A DNA stretch of 64,000 nucleotides, taken from NCBI GenBank assembly GCA_009760885.1, contig CM019701.1, positions 14,976,282 through 15,040,281 of the forward strand, given 5' to 3'. The position numbers were made by a program, and so were the translations under genes. Position 1 is the stretch's first letter; every line of letters starts with the position of its first letter. Under the pieces are notes generated by a model. That model was given only the letters and a program-made list of their open reading frames with translations. It searched no databases and was not told the DNA's origin. This DNA comes from Achatina immaculata (Eukaryota; Mollusca; Gastropoda; Stylommatophora; Achatinidae). This document shows, piece by piece, positions 46,922-59,524 of the stretch.

Positions 46922-47700
46922 ACTTCTTCTTCTTCTTCTTCAGCTTTCCTAGCCAATAACACTCACTGCTGCAGATAAAGTTCGCCTCCATTCCTCTCTA
47001 TCCCTAATCATCTCTCTCCAGTTGGTGACACCAATTTAATTTATATATCCTCCTATGTTGTATTTCCATCTCTGTTTTGGTCTACCCCTTGGTCTTGTTT
47101 CACTCATCTCTTGTGCATTCATAGTTTTCATTTGTCTGTTCTCTTCCATTCTTTTTACATGCCCCAGCCAACGTAGTCTGTTCAGTTTCAAGACATTTAT
47201 AATTCGCTGAAATTTAAATAAACTGTTCAGTTCAGTGTTCTTTCTAGCTCTCCATTCTTCAGTTTTCTGACTACCTTTTCTAGTGCTTGGTTGAATAGTA
47301 ATGGAGATAATGTATCACCTTGTTTTAAACCAGTTCTTATAGAGAAGGGTTCTGACATTCTTCCTTTATATTTTACTAAATTTTGTGTATCCTCCATACA
47401 TATTCTGGTCAGATTGATTAATTTATTAGGTATCTCAAATTCTTTCATAATTTTCCATATGCTGCTCCTATCTATTCTGTCATAAGCTTTCTTGAAGTCA
47501 ATGAAGATATTATGTACTTCTTTTCCATATTCCTAGTACTTTTCTGCTCTTTGATGTAGATAAAATATTTGGTCTGTGGCTGATCTATTCTTCCTAAAAC
47601 CTGCTTGATAGTCTCCCATTATGTTCTCTCTGTATGGTTTTAATCTGTTTAAAAGTATAATATATACTATTTTGTAGCGTTTTTTTTTGGTAGTAAGGTT
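46922..47700 (-). pseudogene. LINE family F: RT core fragment plus C-terminal tail, GAA 3' repeat
   Basis: On the minus strand, partly frame-broken: QAGFRKNRSATDQIF, FKKAYDRIDRSSIWKIMKEF, MSEPFSIRTGLKQGDTLSPL then LFNQALEKVVRKLK. The palm (catalytic DD) region is missing. Then come RLRWLGHVKRMEENR, RPRGRPKQRWKYNI and GVTNWREMIRDREEWRRTLS. GAA units follow directly (cttcttcttcttcttc on + at 46924). The 62570 copy has the same ending. An internal deletion joins RT motif B to the tail. Confidence 0.85.
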
Positions 47701-47757
47701 ATTCTTTTTTAGTTTTCACACTTACTCTTATCGCCTTTTTTAACACTGGGATCCGTA

Positions 47758-48130
47758 ATCTTCTTCTTCTTCTTCTTCGTACGCACAATGGCGATGATGC
47801 GGGGTTCCCTGATTTTTGTGATGCGCCTTTTGGGTAGGTACCTCCAACTTCAGCACCTTTCCTTGCTAGGGCAGACTGTGGTCTTGCTCGGATTGCCATG
47901 AAGACAATGGTGTAGGCTGGCCTGGCCAAAACTTTGTCTTCTAGCCTCTGGTGGCTGTACTTAAACCCCTTCTCCATGTCAGATCCAGCATACAACGCTG
48001 GCTGACCAGATGGCTTTGAGACAGTTCCACAGAGACTCCAACATTGGGATAAGGAATCCGATGAGTACTTCAACGATATCCATTCCCCGCCACCTTTAGT
48101 CTGCTGGCTGTTTTGTTTACATCATTCTGA
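47758..48130 (-). mobile_element. Unclassified repeat with GAA tail
   Basis: Starts on + with about seven CTT units. The minus strand is open for about 100 codons (DKVLARPAYTIVFMAIRARP region) up to and through the GAA run. The open frame entering a microsatellite tail suggests the end of a retroelement, but I do not recognise the sequence. Confidence 0.35.
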
Positions 48131-48634
48131 CAGCCATTGTTGTAAAGACCCATAGACGTGCCATGTCCTGGATTCATTGGTTTCACACCAGATTTTCTCC
48201 ATCCCTGCAGGAAATTCCCATGCCCCCATCCGTCCACCAACCTGACATTACATTTTACACAAATAACAATTACAGTTAGTGTTGATTGCTACAAGTTTCT
48301 GGGCTACAGAAGTAGGTCAGAGTTTTTAAGCAGTCAGATCTATGTTCCCTGTCTCACACAGTTGTTCCCAGGGGAGGGATCAGTAATGATTCTCTCCATC
48401 CACTGGGGAGTTTTTCTTCTCTCCATCCACTAGGGAGTTTCTCTTCTCTCCATATTCGTTGTACTAGTGTACATATCAGTTCATGTATACTTAGACTTCC
48501 TTCTTTAATCGGTAAATAACTGGTTAAATATAATATTTAACAAGTAACAGATAAATGCCACATAAAATGATCTTGAATATTTTTAAAATACAAAATGTGG
48601 GAACGAAATTTATATGTGGAAGCAATTTATAACC

Positions 48635-49020
48635 TTCTTCTTCTTCCTTCTTCTTCTTCTTATTCTTCTTCTTCCTTAGAGTTGCCAGCATGACGCTCTT
48701 TGCAGCCGGTTCTGTGAGTATGTTGAGATACATCATCATGTCGGACCGGTAGCGGGTTATGGTGGCTATTACTTCAGTCCCTGTGTTGAGCTAGAAAGCG
48801 TGAGGGTGGGGGGGGGGGGGGGGGGGTTGGAAGGGTGCAATACTTCTTTAACAGACTCCGCCTCCATAGGTACCGTGGCTATCCCAGTTCATTTAACTAG
48901 GCTAAGGCTGTTGCTGAGGATAAAAAGAGGTGGGACAGGGCCACTGTTCGCAGACTCTGAAACCAGCATGACAGCTATGGATCCATGACTGCCAAATAAG
49001 GCAGAGTCTTCGCCCACATC
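48635..49020 (-). mobile_element. SINE-like GAA-tail family, copy 3
   Basis: Begins on + with interrupted CTT units, then shares caatacttctttaacagact, gtagcgggttatgg and agcatgacagctatggatcc with other copies. Poly-G (48809-48827) and poly-C (about 49021-49052) interrupt and bound it. It lies about 340 bp upstream of an aquaporin exon. Confidence 0.65.
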
Positions 49021-49052
49021 TCCCCCCCCGCCCCCCCCCCCCCCCCCCCCCA
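49021..49052. repeat. Poly-C tract
   Basis: About 30 C residues with one G. Confidence 0.95.
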
Positions 49053-49358
49053 ATCTTAAAGTGTTAAAGTAGAATAAAGAGGTTTGAAGATCTGAATCTG
49101 TTTTTTTTTAAAGAGATATTTTTAGTAAGCTGCTTCGAGGAGCAAAGATGGCCGCTCTAAAGTGACAGCTCGGGATGGAGGCAACCAAATCTTCAACATC
49201 TTCACTGTCCCAGCTGTATAGAACACGCACTTCCCAGTTCCTGGAAGATTGAAAGATAACAAGAAAATAACAAGAAGATAACTGCTCCTTCGCAGCCAAC
49301 TCCAAATAGAAAGTTCAGCGTCTAACTACATTTATTTTTTCATCTTTTCTTTCCGCAG

Positions 49359-49546
49359 ATAGCTCTTGCATTCGGACTGGCTATCATGGCATTAATCCAA
49401 ATGATAGGTCACGTGAGCGGCGGCCATATCAACCCTGCCGTTACCATAGCGATGGCGGTTGCTATGAACATCTCTATCATCCGGTGTGTTCTTTACGTGC
49501 TGGCTCAAATTCTGGGTGCCATAGTTGGAGGATTCCTACTCAAAGG
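49359..49546 (+). CDS. Aquaporin exon: TM2, loop B with NPA, TM3
   Basis: Acceptor ...ttccgcag, donor gtaaat. It reads IALAFGLAIMALIQM (TM2), then GHVSGGHINPAVT (loop B half-helix with the canonical NPA), then a hydrophobic TM3 ending LGAIVGGFLLKG. Length is 188 bp: it opens in phase 0 and leaves two bases, completed by the first base of the next exon to give Gly. The upstream sequence has no in-frame continuation, so this is an internal exon. Confidence 0.95.
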
Positions 49547-52500
49547 GTAAATACAAAATGTCTCTCAAAACCACGGAACAAAACTACTTGAATAAATAAA
49601 TACGTAAAATAAGAAACTGATTGCCAACAACAACAACGGAACAAAACTACTAAATAAATAAATAAAGTAAAAACCGATTGCCAAAAGCGTAGAACAAATA
49701 TATAAATAAATACATGCAAGTTAAAGGGCTGCCACTGTTATAAAAGGAAAGCCTAGTTAATGTGTTATGGAAGGGAAAAAATAGATTGTTTTCTTAATTT
49801 TGTTTTCTTATTTTCTTTATGTATCTAGTTAATGCCTATCCGCTAGCCTTTGGACTTCGTTCTGTCCACAATGCATCACAGGTTCAGAGTCTTACTAGGC
49901 TAACAGTCAGTTCTCTTAGCATTTGAGGATGAATCTTATTAGGCTAACAGTCAGTTCTCTTAGCATGTGAAGATGAATCTTACTAGCCTAACAGTCAGTT
50001 CTCTTAGCATGTGAGGATGAGTCTTACTAGCTTAACAGTCAGTTCTCTGAGCATCTGAGGATAACACCAGAAATACCGCAGCTCATGGATGACAAGAAGT
50101 CATTATAAAAAAAAAGGACAAAGAAAAACTATGGCACGACTGACAAAGAGAAAAGAAGATAACGCGAAGAAGCAAACTAAAGAAGACAGGCTAGATGAGC
50201 CGTGCAGGAAAACTGAATGTCAGCATTCAAGCGTGAGCTCATGCAAGGGAATGTAGGCGTGAGTACTTTATGTTCTAGTCGAAACTCCGCTAAATCTTCT
50301 ACAGGCAACGGAAGAAATAAAAGATCGAATTACCGAGTAGAACATTTTTTTATATGTCTTAAAACTCTAATTATATGTAAGAGGAAGCAGGGGCTGTAGT
50401 TGTACAGAGTTTCTCCCCCCTCCTCCACATGAAAAGTAATCCCTGTTTAATCACACATCTGTTAACAAATGTTAACATCCGCGGGTTCGTGCTGCAAGTT
50501 TATTCGTTGCCTAATAACGAAAACGGGGTTCACATACTGCTCTGTTTTTTGCAAATTTTCAGTTAGATAAATAGTGTATCATATTGCTATGAAAAAATAC
50601 CGACCAACCATTTTTGTTGTTGTTGTTGTTTTTCTTCTTCTTCTTCATTCTTCTTCTTCTTCTTCTTCTTCTTCTTCTTCTTCTTTCTTCTTCATTCTTC
50701 TTCTTCTTCTTCTTCTTCTTTCTTCTTCTTCTTCTTCTTCTTCTTCTTCATTCTTCTTCTTCTTCTTCATTCTTCTTCTTCATTCTTCTTCTTCTTCATT
50801 CTTCTTCTTCATTCTTCTTCTTCATTCTTCTTCTTCTTCTTCTTCATTCTTCTTCTTCTTCATTCTTCTTCTTCTTCATTCTTCTTCTTCATTCTTCTTC
50901 TTCTTCTTCTTCATTCTTCTTCTTCTTCTTCTTCATTCTTCTTCTTCTTCATTCTTCTTCTTCATTCTTCTTCATTCTTCTTCTTCTTCTTCTTCTTCTT
51001 CTTCTTCAAGGTTCAGTTTCGTATGCTCAGCTTTATAAACACGGAGCTGGGTCAGCTCCTTAAATCCCACTGTCAGCAGAAAAATCTTCATGGGGAGCCC
51101 AGAGTTTCCACTCCAAGCTTCTCTCACTCTGGGCCATACCTGGGCCCCGAGGCATGTAGTGCAGGTCTTAGTAGGTGTTCAGGAGTTTGGGGGGCCGTTA
51201 TGACGCCCGCATTGGGCTGTTGGCCCTGCTTTTATCTTGTGGCGATAAGCACTAAGTCTTCGGCGTCCAGTTCATAATCTGAAGACTGGTTTGTTGCTGT
51301 TTGTTAGTCGGAGTATGGGGTCCTGTGAGTATCTGCTGTCTGTCCTCTGTCTCCAGATGTTTTGGCATTTCCTTCCTCTGTCTCCAGATGTTTTGGCATT
51401 TCCTTCCTCAGCCTCCATATATTTTGGCATTTCCTTCCTCTGCCTCCAGATATTTTGGCAGTTCCTCTCTCTGTCTCCAGATGTTTTGGCATTTCCTTCC
51501 TCAGCCTCCATATATTTTGGCATTTCCTTCCTCTGTCTCCAGATATTTTGGCATTTCCTTCCTCTGTCTCCAGATATTTTGGCATGTCCTTCCTCTGCCT
51601 CCAGATGTTTTGGCATGTCCTTCCTCTGCCTCCAGATGTTTTGGCGTTTCCTTCCTCAGTCTCCAGATATTTTGGTATTTCCTTCCTCTGCCTCCAGATG
51701 TTTTGGCATTTCCTCTCTCTGCCTCCAGATGTTTTGGCATTTCCTTCATCTGTCTCCAGATGTTTTGGCATTTCCTTCATCTGCCTCCAGATATTTTGGC
51801 ATTTCCTTCCTATGCCTCTAGATGTTTTGGTATTTCCTTCCTCTGCCTCCAGATGTTTTGGCATTTCCTTCATCTGCCTCCAGATGTTTTGGCATTTCCT
51901 TCCTCTCCCTCCAGATGTTTTGGCATTTCCTTCCTATGCCTCTAGATGTTTTGGTATTTCCTTCCTCTGCCTCCAGATGTTCTGGCATTTCCTTCCTCTG
52001 TCTCCAGATGTTTTGGCAGTTCCTTCCTCTGCCTCCAGATATTTTGACATTTCCTTTTATTTTGATCACTCAGGCACGCTTTGTTTCTTCAACTGCAGGC
52101 TGACTCCTTCAAAGTTCCACCACAACCTGGCAGTGACCAACCTGGGAGAAAATGTGACCCAGGCCCAGGGATTCGGTGTGGAGCTTCTTCTGACCTTCAG
52201 TCTGGTGACCGTCATCTTTGGCACCACGGATCCCAACAGACCCAGCTTCGGCAGTCCAGCTGTGCTCATAGGACTAACTGTTGCCCTCGGACATTTGGCT
52301 GGGGTAAGTACAATATTTATCTTTGATAGATGAATGTTTAGATAAGTCAGGGTTTCTCATAGTTAAACACTGAACTAAAGATGAATGTTTAGATAAGTCA
52401 GGGTTTCTCATAGTTAAACACTGAACTAAAGATGAATGTTTGGATAAGTCAGTGTTTCTCAAAGTTAAGCACTGAACTAAAGATGAATGTTTTGATAAGT

Positions 52501-55500
52501 CAGTGTTTCTTAAAGTTAAGAACTGAACTAAAGATAAATGTTTGGATAAGGCGAGATTTTTAAAAGGTTACTACTGAACTAAAGATGAATGTTTAGATAA
52601 GGCGGGGTTTCTCAAACATAATCATTGAATAAAGATGAATGTTTGGATAAGGCAAAGTTTCTCAAACATGAGCACTGCACTAAAGATGAATATTTAGATA
52701 AGGCAAGGGTTTCTCAGAGTTGAACATTGAACTAAAGATGAATGTTTAGATGAGACAGGATTTCTAGAAGTTCTACATCGAGCAAAGAGTGCATGTTTAT
52801 GAGAACAAAGTTTCTTAAAACTGATCACTGAGCTACAGATGAATGTTTGGAGAGTGCAAGTTTTCTCAAATTTGAGCACTGAGCTACAGATGAAGGTTTG
52901 GAGAAGACAATGTTTCCACCACTTTATACTGTAATACCCTAGTGACCACGTTTCTTTTCAAAAGAGCACCAAACTCCATGAGAAAGATATTGTCTTGTCT
53001 TGTGCTATCTCCCTGTAACTGTGAGCTGGTGTTCTTTGTAGCCGATGCTGTGAAGGTGTTGAGGAACAACAGGTTATGGCAGATATTTTTTCAGTCCCGG
53101 AGTACAGCTAAAAAAACAGGGGGTTGTGCAATGCTTCTTTAGCAGACTCCACCACTATGGAGACTATGGGGATCCCTGCCCCCGTTAGCCAGGCTATGCC
53201 TGTTACTAGGGATACCAACGGAGAGGTGAGACAGGGTCTTGGTCAGCTATGGTTCGTTAACTCTGACTCTAGCATATCAGCTATGGGTGGCTGATTGCCT
53301 AATCGAACGGCGTTTTCACACCCCGCATGGGAATAACATTAAAGTATAGTGTAAAAGAAATGATATGTATCGTTTCTTGTCATGAGAACAGAAACAGCTG
53401 CAGAAACAATCCTGTCAGTTTTCATAGAATCTAGCTGTGAACCACGTTTCCTAGTGGTCTGTATTATTTTGTTTGTTCATGATGTTTTTTTTTCTTCTTC
53501 ACAGATTAATTACACTGGATCTAGTATGAACCCATCTCGTTCTCTGGGTTCAGCTGTGGCCTCGGACGCTTGGGACAACCACTGGGTTTGTTTTCTTCTT
53601 TTTTTTTTTTCCTCGTAGTTATCACCGTTAGGAGAAAAGTGGTAAACGTTTCATGTGGTGGTCGCACACCCAAGTGTTGTAGAGCACAGAATTTTATTTT
53701 GCAAGAGAAGTTAAAGGCTCTGGTAAATAACAGCCAGCATTTCAGTTAAAATGCCTTCATCGAAATATGATACTTAAGGTTAAAGGTCAGAGTTTTGGCA
53801 GAAGTGTTCACACACACAAAGTCCACGCACAATCGTTAGCGGCGTTGAGGAGAATGTTTGACTGTAGCTAAAACTACTTTATTTAATCAAGATTCCTGAA
53901 ACTTCTTTTTCAAAATTTTTTCCTCGTTGAACTTTGACCTTTAAAACATTAAAGTTCAACAGTCAGGCAGAACTTTATGTTGGGAGTAGGGGCTGATTTT
54001 TTTTTTAACAACATGCTATGTTGAATTTTGGGAAACACGCGCAAAACTTTGAAACTGGAGTGAACTGAGTTGGTGTAATTCCTCGAAAATACCCACATAG
54101 CTTCTCACTTAGCTCCACCTCCATGGAAAACATGTAAATAAGTGCTCCCTTTTTTCCCAGAACAAAGCAGGGAGACAGAATAACCTGGTGACCCCCAGTT
54201 GTTTCTTGGCGCTCAAAACTTCAGCTTTCCTTTGGCTTGGACTTACATTTGCATCGGCATTATCATTCTTATAATCATCAATCTTACACTCGTCTTTGTT
54301 TCAATCATCTTTGTTACAACCATTATTCGTACAATCATCATTCTTACAAACACTATTTTTTTACAGTCATCATTACTCCAATCATTGTGGTTAAAGTTTA
54401 ACATCGTTATTCTTACATCCATCATTGTTGCAGTCATTGTTCTTAGAATCATCATTCTTACAATCATTTTTCTTACAATCATTATTATTCCAGTCACCAT
54501 GCTTAAAATTTTTATTTTTAGAGTCCTCATTGTTACAAGCATTGTTCTTAGATTCATATAACACCAATAATTATTCTTAAAATATAATTATTCTTATAGC
54601 CGTTACTTTTAAAATCATCATTTTTACAACCCCCAGTGTTATAAATGCCAGTGATAGAATTATCATTGAAATCATCATTTCTACATGCAGATCTACTGGG
54701 TTGGCCCTATTGCTGGCGGCGTGCTGTCAGCCATCGTGTACAAAGTTGTGATCAACCCATACCGTGGGGTTCTCAACATGGACGAAGCTATCAGTAAACT
54801 CAGTGAGTTCATGATTTATTTTATGATTTAGTGGTTCAGTCCTGAACCACATTCTTTATCCTCTTCTTCTTCTTGAACCTTCTAGGAAAAATGAAAATGT
54901 TCTCTTCAGCCGAAGTCTCAAGATGACCTTTGAAGTGAGGTCATCGTGTCAGGTGGGCTGTGGTTTGATGGGGGATACGTCGTCCCGCAGTGGACTCACG
55001 AAGTAGATGTATCAGCAGACCCACTTCCAGTCATGTTAACCGGGCTAGAGGTGTGAAACAGCCTGCCATGTGGAGCACTGGGAAGGTAAAGCACCAGGAT
55101 GATGGAGCACCAGGAAAGGAAGGTGGAGCACCAGGAAGGTGGAGCACCAGGACAGTGGAGCACCAGGAAGGTGGAGCACCAGGAAGGTGGAATACCAGGA
55201 AGGTGGAGTACCAGAAAGGTGGAGTACCAGGATAGTGGAGTACCAGAATAGTGGAGCACCAGGAAGATGGAGCACCAGGATGATGACGCACAAGAAAAGA
55301 AAGGTGGTGCACGAGGAAAGAAAGAGGGAGCACCAAGAAAGGAAAGTGAAACATCAGGAAAGGAAGATGGAACACCAGAAAAGGAAGATGGAACTCCAGG
55401 AAAAGATAGTGGAGCACCAGGATTGGAAGGTGGAACACCAGGAAGGGATGGTGGAATACCAAGATGATGGAGCACTATGAAAGTGGAACACCAGGAAGAT

Positions 55501-58500
55501 GGAGCACCAGGAAAAGAAGGTGGAGCACCAGGAAAAGAAGGTGGAGCACCAGGAAAAGAAGGTGGAGCACCAGGAAAAGAAGGTGGAGCACCAGGAAAGG
55601 AAGGTGGAGTACCAGGAAAAGAAGGTGGAGCACCAGGAAAAGAAGGTGGAACACCAGGAAAGGAAGGTGGAGCACCAGGAAAAGAAGGTGGAGCACCAGG
55701 AAAAGAAGGTGGAGCACCAGGAAAAGAAGGTGGAACACCAGGAAAGGAAGGTGGAGCACCAGGAAAAGAAGGTGGAACAGCAGGAAAGGAAGGTGGAGCA
55801 CCAGGAAAAGAAGGTGGAACAGCAGGAAAGGAAGGTGGAGCACCAGGAAAAGAAGGTGGAACAGCAGGAAAGGAAGGTGGAACACCAGGAAAAGAAGGTG
55901 GAACACCAGGAAAGGAAGGTGGAACACCAAGAAAGGAAGGTGGAACACCAGGAAAAGAAGGTGGAGCACTGGGAAGAGTGTGGACATTGACTCTGGCTTT
56001 CTGAACCTGATAATTTCGCCAGTCCTCCAGGGAACGCCATTTGTGCAGCCTCACACCTCTTAAACAAGATTATACGCCATTTTTTCATGTTTACTTTTCC
56101 TGGTGGCTGGGGCCCTGCATGATTCTCCCCCACCCCAAATCTATCGCGGAAGGGGGGTATCTTATGATCAAGTTTTGCTTTTTGTTGTTAAATATTTCTG
56201 TGTTGTGTGACGCATTCCCGGCATTGCTTGCTTCACTTGTCAACCTACTCCCTATCCTCCCCCCCCCCCCGCTTCATTTCTGTAGTCCTGTGGTTTTAAA
56301 GAAAACAGACTCCGGTAAACTTAGCACAAGTGCATGCAGTCATGCTTCGCATAACGTCCATTCGGACAACGTCAAACTACTCATACATCCGTGAATTCAT
56401 AATGGTTTAACGAAGAGTTCAAAGGTCACCATCGAAAGTAACCGGACATGGCAAACTCCACAGCTTCCCACATGTAACGCGAGTATCTCATGTCTCATGT
56501 TAAACAAAGCGCCTGCGCTGTCATACGTATAGTGGGTACAGCACGTAAATCAATACAGGTACATCAAATTCAATATAGTTCCACTAAAGTATATAACATG
56601 GTATTCGCACAACGTCTAAATCATTTTAACCTCTTATTTCACAGAACGTATGGTGGGCTTTGCTGTTTTCGCAGCAACTGAGAGTAGATATCGTAAAATG
56701 TTACATATACTCAGTATTCCTTTGTGGTATAGAAGACTGGACCTTGAATAAGACAACAGAAAAGAAAATTGAGGCCCCTGAAATGTGGATATACAGAAGA
56801 ATAGGGCGTATCTCATGGACAGGAAAGAAAACAAACAACAAAGTGCTAAAGCAACTAGAAGTAAAAAGAGAAAAACTGAAAATCATAAAACAAGACAACA
56901 AAGGTACTTTGCGCGTGTCAAGAGGCACATTGCTATACTGAAGACACTTCTTGAGGGCAAGATAGAAGGGGGAAAGAACAAGAGGACGACAGCGACATAG
57001 ATGGGTGGACAACATCAAGAGATGGACAGCGACATAGATGGGTGGACAACATCAAGAGATAGACAGCGACATAGATGGGTGGACAACATCAAGAGATGGA
57101 CAGCGACATAGATGGGTGGACAACATCAAGAGATGGACAGCGACATAGATGGGTGGACAACATCAAGAGATGGGCAGGAACCAGTTTGACCGACTCGGCT
57201 CGAAGGCAAGAAACAGAGCAAAGTGGAGATTCATTGCAGCAAAACTTCCGTGGGGGGAGACGGCACGAGATGATGATGATGATGATGATCGTGGACGTTA
57301 CGAGACGCATAAGAAAAACAATAAGTAGGTCATCAATGATTACAATCAATTTAACAAAACTTAACAACGAACAACGAAAAAAGAAGCAAGCATTAAAAAT
57401 AGATTAACTAAAATAAAACTGACACATGTCAATCAAGACATTCATGAACGTGACTAGCTAAAATTACTAATTTAAAAAAAGAACAACTACTTAACATATC
57501 ATACAATATGTTAACTGAACTATACAGACAAATTTTTTTTATCATAATTTATACTTGGGACTGATTATCTTTTAACAACAACAACAACAACAACAATAAC
57601 AACAACAACAGAAATCTAAATGCTCTCTTGTGTAGTTTAAATTTTGTGTCACTTTGTGCTGCAGCTGGGAAATCCCTTGAGACAAAAATAGCGCCGGTCG
57701 TGGTGAACTTGTCAAGTATTCGCGTAGAAAGAAGGGAAGTGGCACTATCAAGAAACGAAGAGAATATACAGTTTCAAATAACAGGGTCCGTGAAAGTGAA
57801 AAATATACCTATCAGCATTTATATATGTCTGTTGAAAAAAGGATAATGACTCTAACTCAAAAATGATATACGTAAAAATTTATATCCCACGTCCCTTGTT
57901 TTCTTGCCTCTACTGTCCCCGGCATATTAAAATATCAACAAACATATATATGCGCAAAAATACAGAAAAAAAAGTCATTTGACTATAAAACAGACTTTAG
58001 AAACGTTGTGACACACTGTAAAACGCCCTTTAGCAGAAGGTAATAAATCATTATTAGAAAACTCCGAAGAGGCCATTTTCCGTGACATTGAGACGTATAT
58101 GGAACATGATGATGGTGTCTGTATTTTCTTTGGCCTGCTGGCACACTAAAAGGTCACGAGGCCTGAGTGTTATGCCTGGCCGCCATTTCCTTTCACCAGC
58201 CTCAGCAAAATCGAGCTGTTTCCATTTTATCTTCTGAGTTGACTGGTGCGCCTCACACCGGAATCTTTAATAAGCGAGAGGTGCACCAGTGTTTTTTGCT
58301 ACTCCAACGCTCTGTCAGAAAATACCCGCAATATTTGTAATATTTCATTGTTGTGCGTCCTAAATGTTGCGTTTATGGTGTCAGGATCTAAATTCGTGTT
58401 GTGACGTGTATTCCCGCTTTCTCTGTATGTTCCCAGGCAAATGTTGACGGCTAAAGACGGTTATTTTATCCAGCCTGTTCAAAACTGACTTCGTATTTTA

Positions 58501-59275
58501 TGTTAAATACTTTTAAACTTAAAAGTTTAAATTTTGTTAAAAATTAATTTACGAAATAATTAATTAAGCATTCAACTACAAATGAGCAATCCTGACCGGA
58601 AACTAAAATTTGCAATATTTACGAAATATAAAATACTTAACTGTAAAGTTAAAATACAACAATCACAGATCTTTTACTGTTAAACATAAATAACACGTAG
58701 CTATTCTCATTTGGCAGCTATTGTTTTATTTAGAAAACACAGAGATTCTCATTTCATGAAACCCAGAAAGTTAAAGTAAAATATGTCTTAGTATTTCAAA
58801 ACGATGAGGAGAAAAAGAAAATCATGATATTTTAAAAGTAATGTTCTACTACTCTATGGAAGTGAGTGCTGGAAAATCACAAAAACCATAAAAAACAAGT
58901 TGAATTCTTTCCAGACTAAATGTTTACGAAGAATTAAACGAGTGTTTTGGCCACACACCATAAGAAATAACATCTTGTTGGCAGAAATGCAGATGAAACC
59001 ACTGACAACAATTATTGAGGAAAGACGCTGGCGATGGTTGGGACATGTGCTCCGAATGACTGACAACTCACTACCAAAAATAGCACTAAGATGGACACCA
59101 CAGGGGAGCAGAAGTAAGGGTAGACCAAAAGAGACATGGAGAAGAACAACAGAAAGATGCTGAGCAATAGAGGGCTCACCTGGGCAAGAGGGGTGGGAGG
59201 TAGGTGGGGGCGCGCGGAGGATAGGCGTTTGTGGAAAACCCGTGTGGAAGCCCCGAATGCCTTGGGCACTTAAGG

Positions 59276-59328
<53 letters not shown>

Positions 59329-59476
59329 TAGCCTTGGACCAACCATCCGACCAATAGCCCAGCAGACTGGCAAAGCAGTTATTGTCCAAAAGAACCACGT
59401 CGCGTCTCATGGCTAAGCAGCACATTCCTCTTCCCTTTTTCACGGCAATGCACTCAGAAACGCGTCAACATCAACG

Positions 59477-59524
<48 letters not shown>

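Noticed and set aside
51362..52333. 323-codon + strand frame running from the 31-bp array into the aquaporin exon
   Set aside because: The upstream part is minisatellite. The exon has its own acceptor at 52098 and the upstream exon joins there in the right phase.
54996..56054. 352-codon minus-strand Pro/Ser/Phe repeat protein and + strand collagen-like heptads
   Set aside because: The 21-bp unit is stop-free in all six frames, and the array is intronic without start or splice context.
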